18,903 nucleotides of DNA, taken from positions 1-18,903 of the forward strand of contig JBNJDY010000027.1 of assembly GCA_051745305.1 (NCBI GenBank), written 5' to 3'. Of the stretch, positions 1-6,852 are shown piece after piece (within the stretch, counting starts at the first letter, position 1; each line of letters starts with the position of its first letter). Origin of the DNA: Saliniplasma sp051745305 (lineage in GTDB: Archaea; Thermoplasmatota; Thermoplasmata; Halarchaeoplasmatales; Halarchaeoplasmataceae). The notes under the pieces are model-generated. The model saw nothing but the letters and a program-made list of their open reading frames with translations, made no database searches and had not been told where the DNA came from. Made by a program: the position numbers and the translations under genes.

Positions 1-629
1 TCGAAACTACCTTTGACGACAATGACATTACCTCTGCTTATGGAATAAGTTTCTGTGAAATCCCAACCCTTGATTTTGACCATCAGAATACAATCATCTC
101 CATTTAGCGGTTTTAACTCGATTATTGTATCTTCGCCTGCCGAATTTATACTGAAAACTTCACCTCTGATCTTATGTTCCATACCCCCGTGCCACTCGGG
201 GTTATCCAAAAGTTCGGATGGGACCGTGAAACTGGATAAAGCGTTCTCGATTATACGAAAATCACCGGCTCTAGAAACTATCATGTTCATTTCACCCTCA
301 TAGATATCTATCCTGCCACTCACAAAAACCTCAGCACCAGCCCTGACTTCGTCTTTTTCATCGATATATGATAGAACCCTATTATCCACAAAAGCTGTGA
401 TCGTAGTGTTTCCTTCATCTTCTTTTAATTCCATCATATGTCGATCTTCAAGTGTCACTATATTTGAAATGAATCCACTGGTTTCGACCTGTGACCCCAG
501 CATATTTTCATCGATTTCGGTTATCTCAACCCTTTCAGCATCTTGGTTAGCAGAGTAGAGATACAAAGAAGCAGTACCTATAAGTGAAATTATAACCGCG
601 ATAGTCAATAGTTTTTTCTCGTCTAACAC
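1..629 (-). CDS. Membrane-anchored OB-fold protein (3' part outside window)
   Basis: The leftward frame stays open from a GTG at 629 to the window edge, giving 209 codons with no stop. GTG is chosen because GAGGG lies just upstream, overlapping the end of orc1, and no ATG is available in frame. Residues about 7-26 form one hydrophobic helix preceded by lysines, which predicts an N-in signal anchor with the rest outside the membrane. The exported part looks like two successive small beta-barrel units. The first (about 45-120) has a VETSGFIS...FVSGRIDIYEG pattern typical of OB-folds, and the second begins near HKIRGEVFS and ends near VIVVKGSF. OB-folds of this kind bind nucleic acids or act as structural modules; no catalytic residues are visible. 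It follows orc1 by 4 nt, so the two are probably co-transcribed. The fold is inferred from pattern, not from a search. Confidence 0.75.
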   Translation of the reverse strand, partial: MLDEKKLLTIAVIISLIGTASLYLYSANQDAERVEITEIDENMLGSQVETSGFISNIVTLEDRHMMELKEDEGNTTITAFVDNRVLSYIDEKDEVRAGAEVFVSGRIDIYEGEMNMIVSRAGDFRIIENALSSFTVPSELLDNPEWHGGMEHKIRGEVFSINSAGEDTIIELKPLNGDDCILMVKIKGWDFTETYSISRGNVIVVKGSF

Positions 630-633
630 CAGA

Positions 634-1797
634 TCATCCCTCTATCATGGTTTCCAATTTGCTTTCAAGAACTTTAGCGGGTATATCCGATACGGTTATC
701 TTTGTGGTCCGTCCAGAACCGATGGACACAGTTTTTGAATCTAGGAGTCCCTCTTTTGTTAAGGATTTGATATACTTCCAGAACTGGGTGTGACCCAAAG
801 GTGTAAGACCATATTCTTCAGCTGTTACTTTATACTGTTCTTCGAGCTCACCGGTAGTAGTATAAGCTTTGTTTTTCAACCGTCTAGTAGCAGCTAGAAG
901 TATTACTCTTTCCTGATCATTCAAAGATCTGATCCTGTTTTCGGTAAAATGCGGATCCACTTCGGCTTTAGCACGTCTGATCCCCTCTGCATCGATCTTA
1001 TCTTCTCCTTTTTCTTCGGAGAGTAAAGCAGATTTCTCCATGAGCTCGATACCCAACCTAGCGTCTCCTCTTTTTGAAGCTATATCGGATAAAAGCTTCA
1101 GTTCTTCGTCGCCAATGGAATCGGGATAAAGTGCTAGTAGACTACGTTGATCAAGGATGTCGTATAGTTCATCAGAATCGTACCTCGGGAAGTTGACCCT
1201 GTTTCCTCTTTTAAAAGAACTTAAAGCGCCCTCTTCCAAGAATTCCAGTGCGTTTTTCTGTGAAATAAGGATCAAGGACACACTGCCCTTAGGAGTTAAA
1301 CTTTCATCATCAAATCTTGAAAATAGATATATCAATTCAGAGCCTTCCTTTTTGATAAGTACATCAACTTCATCAAGGATCACTACGAGATGGACCCCTT
1401 TCTTTTTGATATGTTTATTTAGTATCTCCATCATCTCTCCTACTGAGAAACCTCTATCTGGAAATCCTTTATCGAATTTGGAAATTATCTTCCACATTAC
1501 CTGGCCGTTGTTACTGCTTCTTCTACAGTTGACGAATACGTACTCCAATTTTTTACCTTCATCGTGAGCGTAATCCTTAAAATCCATACAGAACCGCTTA
1601 GCTGTGGCGGTTTTACCAGTACCTACACTACCGTGCAGGAAGGCATTCTGAGATATGTCTGAATCTACAACTCCTTTAAAAAGAGTGAAAAGTCTCTGAA
1701 TCTGTTTATCCCTATTTGGAAGTTCCTTTGGAACGTAATCGAATGAAAGTTTTTTATGATCCTTGATAATTTTACTGCTTGTTCTTTTGAAAGCCAT
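634..1797 (-). CDS. orc1: Orc1/Cdc6 family AAA+ replication initiator
   Basis: This 387-residue protein has the order of an archaeal Orc1/Cdc6: AAA+ ATPase, lid, then a C-terminal winged helix. An N-terminal segment (LPNRDKQIQRL) matches the family's ORC box region. Walker A is GSVGTGKT at 56-63 and Walker B is LVVILDEVD at 137-145 (D142, E143). Sensor 2 lies at GDARLGIELM, 244-253. The last ~95 residues (from about 295) look like the DNA-binding winged helix. At the sensor-1 position the sequence reads LILISQ (175-180), with Gln where related proteins usually have Asn after the strand. Family members bind origin repeats and load the MCM helicase. Only 24 nt separate it from the upstream bactofilin-like gene, so it is probably in the same transcript, and no origin-like repeats are visible beside it. 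It may be a non-primary Orc1 paralogue. Confidence 0.93.
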   Translation of the reverse strand: MAFKRTSSKIIKDHKKLSFDYVPKELPNRDKQIQRLFTLFKGVVDSDISQNAFLHGSVGTGKTATAKRFCMDFKDYAHDEGKKLEYVFVNCRRSSNNGQVMWKIISKFDKGFPDRGFSVGEMMEILNKHIKKKGVHLVVILDEVDVLIKKEGSELIYLFSRFDDESLTPKGSVSLILISQKNALEFLEEGALSSFKRGNRVNFPRYDSDELYDILDQRSLLALYPDSIGDEELKLLSDIASKRGDARLGIELMEKSALLSEEKGEDKIDAEGIRRAKAEVDPHFTENRIRSLNDQERVILLAATRRLKNKAYTTTGELEEQYKVTAEEYGLTPLGHTQFWKYIKSLTKEGLLDSKTVSIGSGRTTKITVSDIPAKVLESKLETMIEG

Positions 1798-1821
1798 CTT
1801 TATCGCGATCTCGTTTAATAC

Positions 1822-2817
1822 TTACAACTCAGCCCCACAGCTTCTACACACGTCTGCATCGGCATCGTTAACTTCCTCACAGATAGGACATATATATTCT
1901 TCATCATCACTTTCTTCGATTTCCTCATCTTCTTCTATTTCTTCTTCCTCAGAAAATGGAAATTCTACACTGTACATAGTATCCGAATTAAGTTCCTCAT
2001 CCTTTATATCGTTACTAGACTTGGGAAGTACAGAATCAGTGATAGTGACTCTTTTCTCTGCTTCCAATTTACCTGCGTACTCCACACTACCCTCAACTTT
2101 TACGCCTTCCTGTAGTCTAACGTTTCCTAAGGCGGATATATCATACACATGAGAGTTGCTTGCAATTTTCACATCTCCATCACTTTCAATATCGCCTGCA
2201 GAAACACCCTCTGAGATGTTGATATCCTTACCTGAAACCATGCCGCCGATTTTAGAAGATTTACCTATACGGATCTCTCCGTTTTCTGAACTTATATCGC
2301 CCTCAACTGTAGTATTGTCACCTATCTCTATGTCTTCGTCAGCTTCGATAGATCCGTGGACTCTAACGGAATCTTCAATCATCAATCTCTTTTTTGATTT
2401 GATATCTCCGTTTATCACACTTTCAGAATGAAATACTATTTCTTCCTCAGAAATGACCGCGGGTTCACCCAATATCCCTCTAGATTGTTCTAATTCATCC
2501 ATCAGTTTTTTATTTTCTTCATCGAGTTCTTCCACTTCATTTCTCAGCATTTCGTTTTCTTCTTCCATCTCTGCTAACAATGTTTTTTCCTCGTCTGTTA
2601 GATGGTCGAGTTCATCAGTTTCACCTAGCTTGTAAAGAAGTTCTTGTATCCTATTCTCCTTTTCTTCTATAGTTTCTCGTTTTTGGTGGAGTACCTTCCT
2701 TTTTTCTTTTTCTAAAGAATTGACCTCTTTTCTGAGTCGTTTAAGTTCTCTTTTCAGCTTAACGACTCTTCTCTTATACTCCTCCATGCGTTTCCTTATC
2801 TGCTTCTTACTGACCAT
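1822..2817 (-). CDS. Coiled-coil, bactofilin-like beta-repeat and zinc-ribbon protein
   Basis: This 331-residue protein has three clear parts. Residues 1-115 are highly charged, heptad-like coiled coil (Lys/Arg-rich first, then Glu-rich). Residues about 128-263 are a chain of short repeats of the type I.GDI.....L.I.....V.GSI.....I.IG....V.GDI, as in bactofilin/polymer-forming (DUF583-like) beta-helices. A very acidic linker (286-308) leads to a C-terminal zinc ribbon with C310, C313, C324 and C327 (CxxC-x10-CxxC). Bactofilins self-assemble into filaments without nucleotide. Zinc ribbons in archaea often mediate protein or nucleic-acid contacts. I infer a scaffold-type protein. GAGG lies 10 nt before the ATG, and a TATA-like element sits at 2851-2858. 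It directly precedes orc1 in the same direction. No signal peptide or membrane helix is visible. Confidence 0.82.
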   Translation of the reverse strand: MVSKKQIRKRMEEYKRRVVKLKRELKRLRKEVNSLEKEKRKVLHQKRETIEEKENRIQELLYKLGETDELDHLTDEEKTLLAEMEEENEMLRNEVEELDEENKKLMDELEQSRGILGEPAVISEEEIVFHSESVINGDIKSKKRLMIEDSVRVHGSIEADEDIEIGDNTTVEGDISSENGEIRIGKSSKIGGMVSGKDINISEGVSAGDIESDGDVKIASNSHVYDISALGNVRLQEGVKVEGSVEYAGKLEAEKRVTITDSVLPKSSNDIKDEELNSDTMYSVEFPFSEEEEIEEDEEIEESDDEEYICPICEEVNDADADVCRSCGAEL

Positions 2818-2850
2818 CTTAAATCCTCAACCTCTAAAAATGAGTTTAGT

Positions 2851-2858
2851 TTATTTAT
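2851..2858 (-). promoter_or_regulatory. TATA-like element for the bactofilin-like/orc1 transcript
   Basis: On the minus strand this reads ATAAATAA and lies 34-41 nt before the ATG at 2817. A start about 22 nt downstream of the box would leave a leader of roughly 10 nt that carries GAGG. The position suits an archaeal promoter, but the call rests on spacing and composition only. Confidence 0.45.
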
Positions 2859-2869
2859 CGTTTACTGTT

Positions 2870-3505
2870 TTATTCAACTTCCCATCCCATTTCCTGCATA
2901 TTTTTGATTACGCCCTCTACCCTTTCTACTTCTATAAGTGCTAAACTGTCGCCTTTTTTGGATATCCTCACTAGATTCTTGGCTATGACCTCCTCCCGAT
3001 GATTCTCAAGGTCCTGATACCCCTTCAATTTATTGATACTTTTATCCCACGCTTTGGCAAAATCTCTTGGATCATCAAAGTCGAACTTTTTTCTTTTTAA
3101 CCTTTTTTCCCTTACGGATTGTAGTAACCATTGTGTTCCAGACACGTGTTCACAATATGCCATGGTATAGTGTTCTTCATCCATATCCACTGCTATCATT
3201 TTGATACCTTGTTCCATACAGTATTTTACAAATGCCACATAAGATGGCGGGGGAAGACTTACCTCTCCAAATTTACTCAGATTCTCCGCATATATTCTCT
3301 CTGGTACGTTAGGTTCGATAGAAAAATCCTTACCGCCCTCTATCATATCTTTAAGGCCCTCTAATTCGTTTTTTGATACTGCTATACATCCTACATCAAA
3401 ATCGATTCCTTTTATTTTATCAAGGACCGTATCAACTTCAGAGTTCAATCCCTTTACAACATCTATCAGATGGATTTGGGTTCTATCTTTATCTAATGTA
3501 TTCAA
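2870..3505 (-). CDS. Diverged TraB/PrgY-like protein
   Basis: This 211-residue protein starts at TTG (3505), one base after the TGA of the upstream gene, with an AGGAAGGGGG purine tract just before it. No in-frame ATG appears until about residue 54, so TTG is the reasonable start. The layout recalls TraB/PrgY (COG1916). It has an N-terminal IHLIDVV strand, a middle strand plus Asp (IKMIAVDMDEE, 101-111), and a C-terminal segment REEVIAKNLVRISKKG...ALIEVERVEGVIKNM. The last segment parallels the TraB pattern RD..MA..I..L....VVAVVGAGHV.GI. The GAGHV motif is replaced here by IEVERVEG, and the N-terminal GTAH motif is missing, so any catalytic role seems lost or changed. No membrane helices are present, unlike full-length TraB proteins. 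The family assignment is inference; it may be a lineage-specific protein. Confidence 0.55.
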   Translation of the reverse strand: MNTLDKDRTQIHLIDVVKGLNSEVDTVLDKIKGIDFDVGCIAVSKNELEGLKDMIEGGKDFSIEPNVPERIYAENLSKFGEVSLPPPSYVAFVKYCMEQGIKMIAVDMDEEHYTMAYCEHVSGTQWLLQSVREKRLKRKKFDFDDPRDFAKAWDKSINKLKGYQDLENHREEVIAKNLVRISKKGDSLALIEVERVEGVIKNMQEMGWEVE

Positions 3506-3506
3506 A

Positions 3507-4457
3507 TCAGTTTTCCCCCTTCCTCTCTTTTAGAAGGTTTAAGATATCCTCTTTGGAATCTATAGAAATGAGTTCGTTTTTATCGATTATGGGTATCCCT
3601 TCTAGATTTACTCTTGTAACCCTTTTTCTAAGGAATATCACTGAATCCCTTTCCGTGATATGTGATATATCTGAGACTATCTTGGCTTTCTTTTGTACCT
3701 GGGGACTTTCTTCGGATCCGACTCCTGTAAGCAATACGTCTTTTTCGTCTTCTGTAATCGCTTCAAAAGGACATTTCCATGTAGGAACTATACGATATCC
3801 TATAGATGTAAGATATTCGAAGATGTCTTTATCGAATCCTTTCATACCTTCTGGGAAATCCATGGAATACTCGCTTTCTTCAGAATAATCTAGCGGATTT
3901 AATGGTAAGATGAGGTCTTCACCTAAAAATTCTTGAAGTTTAAGCGCTACTTCAAGATCCGCACCCATGCCTTTCTCATATTTTTGTATAGCTTTACGAG
4001 AAACTCCTCCTATATCAGCCAACCGATTCAAAGAGATCTTCCTTTCTTTCCTGGCTTCTTTGATGATATCTGAATTTATTTTAACGTAAAAACCACCAGG
4101 TGCTGAGAAAACATAGGGTGGGACTCCTTCGATGAACATATCAAAAAGTGTTTCTAGAGAAAGAAGTGGAACACCCTGTCTTGAATAAAGGACTCCTCTT
4201 TCAAGTGACCTTTTACCTCCCTTTTCTGCGATGAATATTGGTGAACCGTCTAGTACATCACTTAGGATCTTTAATTCTTTAGCATTGCGCATCCTAGAAC
4301 TGTCCGCATTGACGGATACACCAATTATAAGGAGTTCATCATCTTTCCGGGCGATTATATCGAAACTGATATTTCTATCATAATGTCTTTCGGAAAGATA
4401 GAATCCAGCCTTAGCCAAGATATCCCTGACACTTTCTATCAACTGGAGTCGTCTCAT
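3507..4457 (-). CDS. Archaeal HTH transcriptional regulator (COG1395 type)
   Basis: This 316-residue protein matches the layout of the archaeal predicted regulator family COG1395. Residues 1-120 form an alpha/beta domain with the pattern FDIIARKDDELLIIGVSVN (32-50), like a restriction-endonuclease-like fold that lacks catalytic residues. Residues about 130-185 are an XRE/Cro-type helix-turn-helix: IIKEARKERKISLNRLADIGGVSRKAIQKYE. A C-terminal domain of about 120 residues follows (FEYLTSIGYRIVPTWKCPFEAI). Length and order suit the family. DNA binding is expected; targets are unknown. The ATG at 4457 has no Shine-Dalgarno sequence and lies about 29 nt from a TATA box, so the mRNA is probably leaderless. 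The TraB-like gene follows after one base, so the two form an operon. Confidence 0.88.
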   Translation of the reverse strand: MRRLQLIESVRDILAKAGFYLSERHYDRNISFDIIARKDDELLIIGVSVNADSSRMRNAKELKILSDVLDGSPIFIAEKGGKRSLERGVLYSRQGVPLLSLETLFDMFIEGVPPYVFSAPGGFYVKINSDIIKEARKERKISLNRLADIGGVSRKAIQKYEKGMGADLEVALKLQEFLGEDLILPLNPLDYSEESEYSMDFPEGMKGFDKDIFEYLTSIGYRIVPTWKCPFEAITEDEKDVLLTGVGSEESPQVQKKAKIVSDISHITERDSVIFLRKRVTRVNLEGIPIIDKNELISIDSKEDILNLLKERKGEN

Positions 4458-4482
4458 GGGTATTTAAATTAGCTATTTGTTC

Positions 4483-4490
4483 TATATAAA
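4483..4490 (-). promoter_or_regulatory. TATA box, leaderless promoter of the COG1395-type gene
   Basis: The minus strand reads TTTATATA, centred about 29 nt before the ATG at 4457. This spacing places the transcription start at or next to the start codon, and no Shine-Dalgarno sequence lies between. It is half of a 100-bp divergent promoter region shared with alaX. Confidence 0.6.
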
Positions 4491-4527
4491 CATGACGGTT
4501 TGAATAGGGATAGACTGAATCGAAATC

Positions 4528-4535
4528 GATAAAAA
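4528..4535 (+). promoter_or_regulatory. TATA-like element, leaderless promoter of alaX
   Basis: GATAAAAA followed by CC is centred about 26 nt before the alaX ATG at 4558. A similar TAAAAACC element lies at the same distance before the aminotransferase ATG at 14145, which supports both. No Shine-Dalgarno sequence precedes alaX. Confidence 0.55.
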
Positions 4536-4557
4536 CCATGTTTTATTTGACAAACAT

Positions 4558-5271
4558 ATGACAGAAATACTCTATATGCCTGACATTGAAAGTAACTATA
4601 TCAAAGATTTCAAAGCTAAAGTGATGAATAGTGGTAAAGATCACGTAGTTCTAGATAGGACTGCTTTCTATCCTGAAGGAGGAGGACAACCTTCAGATAC
4701 AGGTAAGATCACATGGGATGGGGAAGAAGCAGAGGTAGTAAAGGTGGAGAAAAAAGGGAAGATCATCCATCGACTGGAAGGTACCATCCCTGAAAAATAT
4801 ACAGAAGTAAAGGGAGAAATAGATTGGGATAGAAGATACAACCACATGAAACTGCACACTGCTCAACATCTGTTTTCTGCTGTAGTTTACGAACGGTTCA
4901 AAGGAGAAACAGTTGGTAACCAGATATATACAGATTACTCTAGAGTCGATTTCGAACCTGTTGATCTATCTGAAGATGATCTAGAAGAGATAGAAGAGGT
5001 GGTAAACGCATTGATAGAAGAGGCACACCCCGTCTCAATTTATACTGAAAAGAGGGGGGTTTTAGAGGAAGATATCGAAGAGGGAAGAGTGAATCTTTCA
5101 CTTCTACCGAAATCTATCAAAGAATTAAGGGTTATCGATATCGATGGATGCGATATATGTCCCTGTGCTGGAACCCATGTTCGGAATACCCAAGAGATCG
5201 AAGGTATCAAGATCACTAAAAAAGAAAATAAGGGTAAAAATAAACAAAGGATTTACTACGAACTGGTTTGA
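4558..5271 (+). CDS. alaX: Alanyl-tRNA editing protein AlaX
   Basis: This freestanding editing enzyme hydrolyses mischarged Ser- or Gly-tRNA(Ala), in trans to alanyl-tRNA synthetase. The 237-residue length fits the AlaX-M class: an N-terminal beta-barrel domain with the FYPEGGGQPSDTG motif (37-49), then the editing domain. Zinc ligands are clear: HTAQH (H100, H104) and CxxxH at C203 and H207 in the CPCAGTH segment. The ATG at 4558 is chosen from the TATA-like element 26 nt upstream and the usual short N-terminus. The gene converges with the methyltransferase, with a single base between the two stop codons. All zinc-binding residues are present, so it is probably active. AlaX-M versus AlaX-L is judged from length and from the absence of a C-terminal extension. 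Confidence 0.95.
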   Translation: MTEILYMPDIESNYIKDFKAKVMNSGKDHVVLDRTAFYPEGGGQPSDTGKITWDGEEAEVVKVEKKGKIIHRLEGTIPEKYTEVKGEIDWDRRYNHMKLHTAQHLFSAVVYERFKGETVGNQIYTDYSRVDFEPVDLSEDDLEEIEEVVNALIEEAHPVSIYTEKRGVLEEDIEEGRVNLSLLPKSIKELRVIDIDGCDICPCAGTHVRNTQEIEGIKITKKENKGKNKQRIYYELV

Positions 5272-5272
5272 T

Positions 5273-5953
5273 TCACTCAAAATAAAGTTCCCAGTAAACT
5301 GTTGAAGCGACCCATGAATTATTATCAACTATCTTCTCATCTAGTTCTGAGAGTTTCTCTGCCATGCTTAATGGTAGGCACTGGTAAATACCATAGGGTA
5401 TCAACAGGTCCTCATCGTACCTCACTTCTTTTACTCCATCTACCTTCTCGAATTTACTTTTTAAAAATGAATTGGAAAACATCCTGCTCTTTTGTGGTAG
5501 AGCCCACTGGTACAATAGTCTTAAGCTCATAGGATGTAACGATTCAAAAACAAATTTTTCTTTGGTAACTCTTTTAACTTCTGTAACAAACTCATCGATA
5601 AGTTGTGGTTTTAATAAGTGTAAAAATCTCATGCTTATAGTGGTATCGAAACTATTATCTGCAAAAGGTAGATGAAGTGCATCACCAACAAGATAATCTG
5701 CTTTCCCTTTGGTGAGCATCTCGCTGCTGGCATCAAGGCCGACAACTTCTGCTCCATTTTCTACTAACATCTCAGCGAATCTACCTGTTCCCGTAGCTAT
5801 ATCTAATACCTTTTTCCCATCAGGTTCTACAAGAGAAAGAACGATCTCTTTTTCTTTATAATCGAGTACCATTCCTCCCCTCTGGAATCTCTTCTCATCG
5901 TATTTTTCAGCGACATTTTTCCTCTGGTACCACTTCGTGCTTTTGTTATCCAT
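5273..5953 (-). CDS. Class I SAM-dependent methyltransferase (UbiE-like)
   Basis: This 226-residue protein has a Rossmann-type methyltransferase core. Motif I is VLDIATGTGRF (49-59), and the acidic residue ending strand 2 is D74 (VVGLDAS). The motif II region is VGDALHLPFADNSFD (89-103) and motif IV is TTISMRFLHLL. The pattern is typical of the Methyltransf_11/UbiE group that methylates small molecules or lipids; the substrate cannot be read from the sequence. The C-terminal ~90 residues (from FVFESLHPMS) vary among families. The ATG at 5953 has no clear Shine-Dalgarno sequence, and an A/T-rich element on the minus strand (about 5977-5985) is centred about 28 nt upstream, suggesting a leaderless mRNA. 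It is divergent from the kinase-like gene. Confidence 0.9.
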   Translation of the reverse strand: MDNKSTKWYQRKNVAEKYDEKRFQRGGMVLDYKEKEIVLSLVEPDGKKVLDIATGTGRFAEMLVENGAEVVGLDASSEMLTKGKADYLVGDALHLPFADNSFDTTISMRFLHLLKPQLIDEFVTEVKRVTKEKFVFESLHPMSLRLLYQWALPQKSRMFSNSFLKSKFEKVDGVKEVRYDEDLLIPYGIYQCLPLSMAEKLSELDEKIVDNNSWVASTVYWELYFE

Positions 5954-6001
5954 TCGAAAGGTATATTGCCAACCACTTTTTTAATACATTCGGTAGATTC
6001 A
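5954..6001. promoter_or_regulatory. Short divergent promoter region
   Basis: Only 48 bases separate the start codons of the methyltransferase (minus) and the kinase-like gene (plus). The T/A run at 5976-5986 is placed correctly (about 28 nt) to be the TATA box of the minus gene. For the plus gene, GTATATTG at 5961-5968 would give a start near 5990 and a leader of about 10 nt carrying GGTAG. The two promoters therefore probably overlap. Confidence 0.4.
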
Positions 6002-6844
6002 ATGGCCGATAGCAAAGAAGATGAAAAGTTATATTTGAAAAAATTGGCCAATCGAGTCGAAGAGAGTCAATTAGAAAGCACATTTTTCAGGAAGGTAGAA
6101 GGTCAAAATCATACCCATTTTAGTAGTGTCATAAAAGAGATCAAAGATGCTGAAGATAACACTCATTTAGTTAAAATTAGACCACCACTTTTCCTTTTGA
6201 GTGGGATATTGAGTAATATATCCCGTAAGCTATCAGGTATGGAAAACCTGAAGATATTAGATAACAAGAGATGGCAGGAAAGAGAGGTTGAACAATTAAG
6301 ATGTCTCCATCCTGAAATATTTTCTCAGGAAACAGAATACGAGAACGCTTTTTTAGTCGAGAAGATCCAAGGTAAAGTGGCTTTTGAAATCTTGATATCA
6401 GATGATTTTTCTAACGAAGAAAAGATTGATGTGATAAAAAAGATGATCAAAGGTTTAAAGAATATACATCATAAAGACCTTTATCATGGGGAACCAACTA
6501 CCCAGAACTGTATATTGGGTGATGATGGTGATATATACTGGATAGATTTTGAGATAGAATACCATGAGGATCTCAGTGATCTAGAACGGGAAGCTAAGGA
6601 TATAGAACAGTTAACTTTGTCGATATTAGGTGCATTCGAAAAAGAAGGTGATGTTGGAATCGCGGATGCTGAGTTGATTGAGATGATATTCGATATATAT
6701 GGTGATAAAGATGTGATATCCACATTTACTAACAACCCTAGTTTACCGTTGTTTGGTCCTCACCGGGTTTTTCAACTTTCATTCGTTTCATTAAAAAGGT
6801 TTTATCAAGTTCAGATCAACCTGATAGATTATCTTAGGGAGTAA
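6002..6844 (+). CDS. Bud32/RIO-like protein kinase homologue with altered catalytic motifs
   Basis: The ATG at 6002 gives 280 residues. The frame is open from a TTG at 5966, but that start would lie on top of the promoter elements. The C-lobe pattern resembles small archaeal kinases such as Bud32. IHHKDLYHGEPTTQNCIL (155-172) matches the catalytic loop HGD.T..N, and IYWIDFEIEYHEDL...EAKDIEQL matches LIDFG followed by EDKAVDLYVLE. A candidate ATP lysine is K58 (LVKIRP), and the helix-C Glu is near REVEQL. Two key positions differ: the catalytic Asp of HGD is Glu (E164) and the DFG glycine is Glu (D182-F183-E184). N169 and D182, which bind metal, are kept. It may be a low-activity kinase, a phosphotransferase for another substrate, or a pseudokinase. 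A Sm_multidrug_ex-type membrane gene follows after 8 nt, probably in one operon. Confidence 0.68.
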   Translation: MADSKEDEKLYLKKLANRVEESQLESTFFRKVEGQNHTHFSSVIKEIKDAEDNTHLVKIRPPLFLLSGILSNISRKLSGMENLKILDNKRWQEREVEQLRCLHPEIFSQETEYENAFLVEKIQGKVAFEILISDDFSNEEKIDVIKKMIKGLKNIHHKDLYHGEPTTQNCILGDDGDIYWIDFEIEYHEDLSDLEREAKDIEQLTLSILGAFEKEGDVGIADAELIEMIFDIYGDKDVISTFTNNPSLPLFGPHRVFQLSFVSLKRFYQVQINLIDYLRE

Positions 6845-6852
6845 CTTGGAAG

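Noticed and set aside
1798..1821. Possible replication origin next to orc1
   Set aside because: The gap is only 24 bases, and no ORB-like repeats or AT-rich unwinding element is visible around the gene.
1763..2635. Serine-rich plus-strand frames opposite the bactofilin-like and orc1 genes
   Set aside because: They are antisense shadows of acidic coiled-coil codons (GAA/GAG read as TTC/CTC and TCT/TCA) with no promoter or family resemblance.
4538..4557. Inverted repeat ATGTTT...AAACAT before alaX as an operator
   Set aside because: Arms are only 6 bp with an 8-base spacer in AT-rich promoter sequence; chance is likely.
5966..6001. N-terminal extension of the kinase-like protein from TTG 5966
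   Set aside because: It lies on the divergent promoter elements, lacks a ribosome binding site and adds an unlikely segment; ATG 6002 is preferred.
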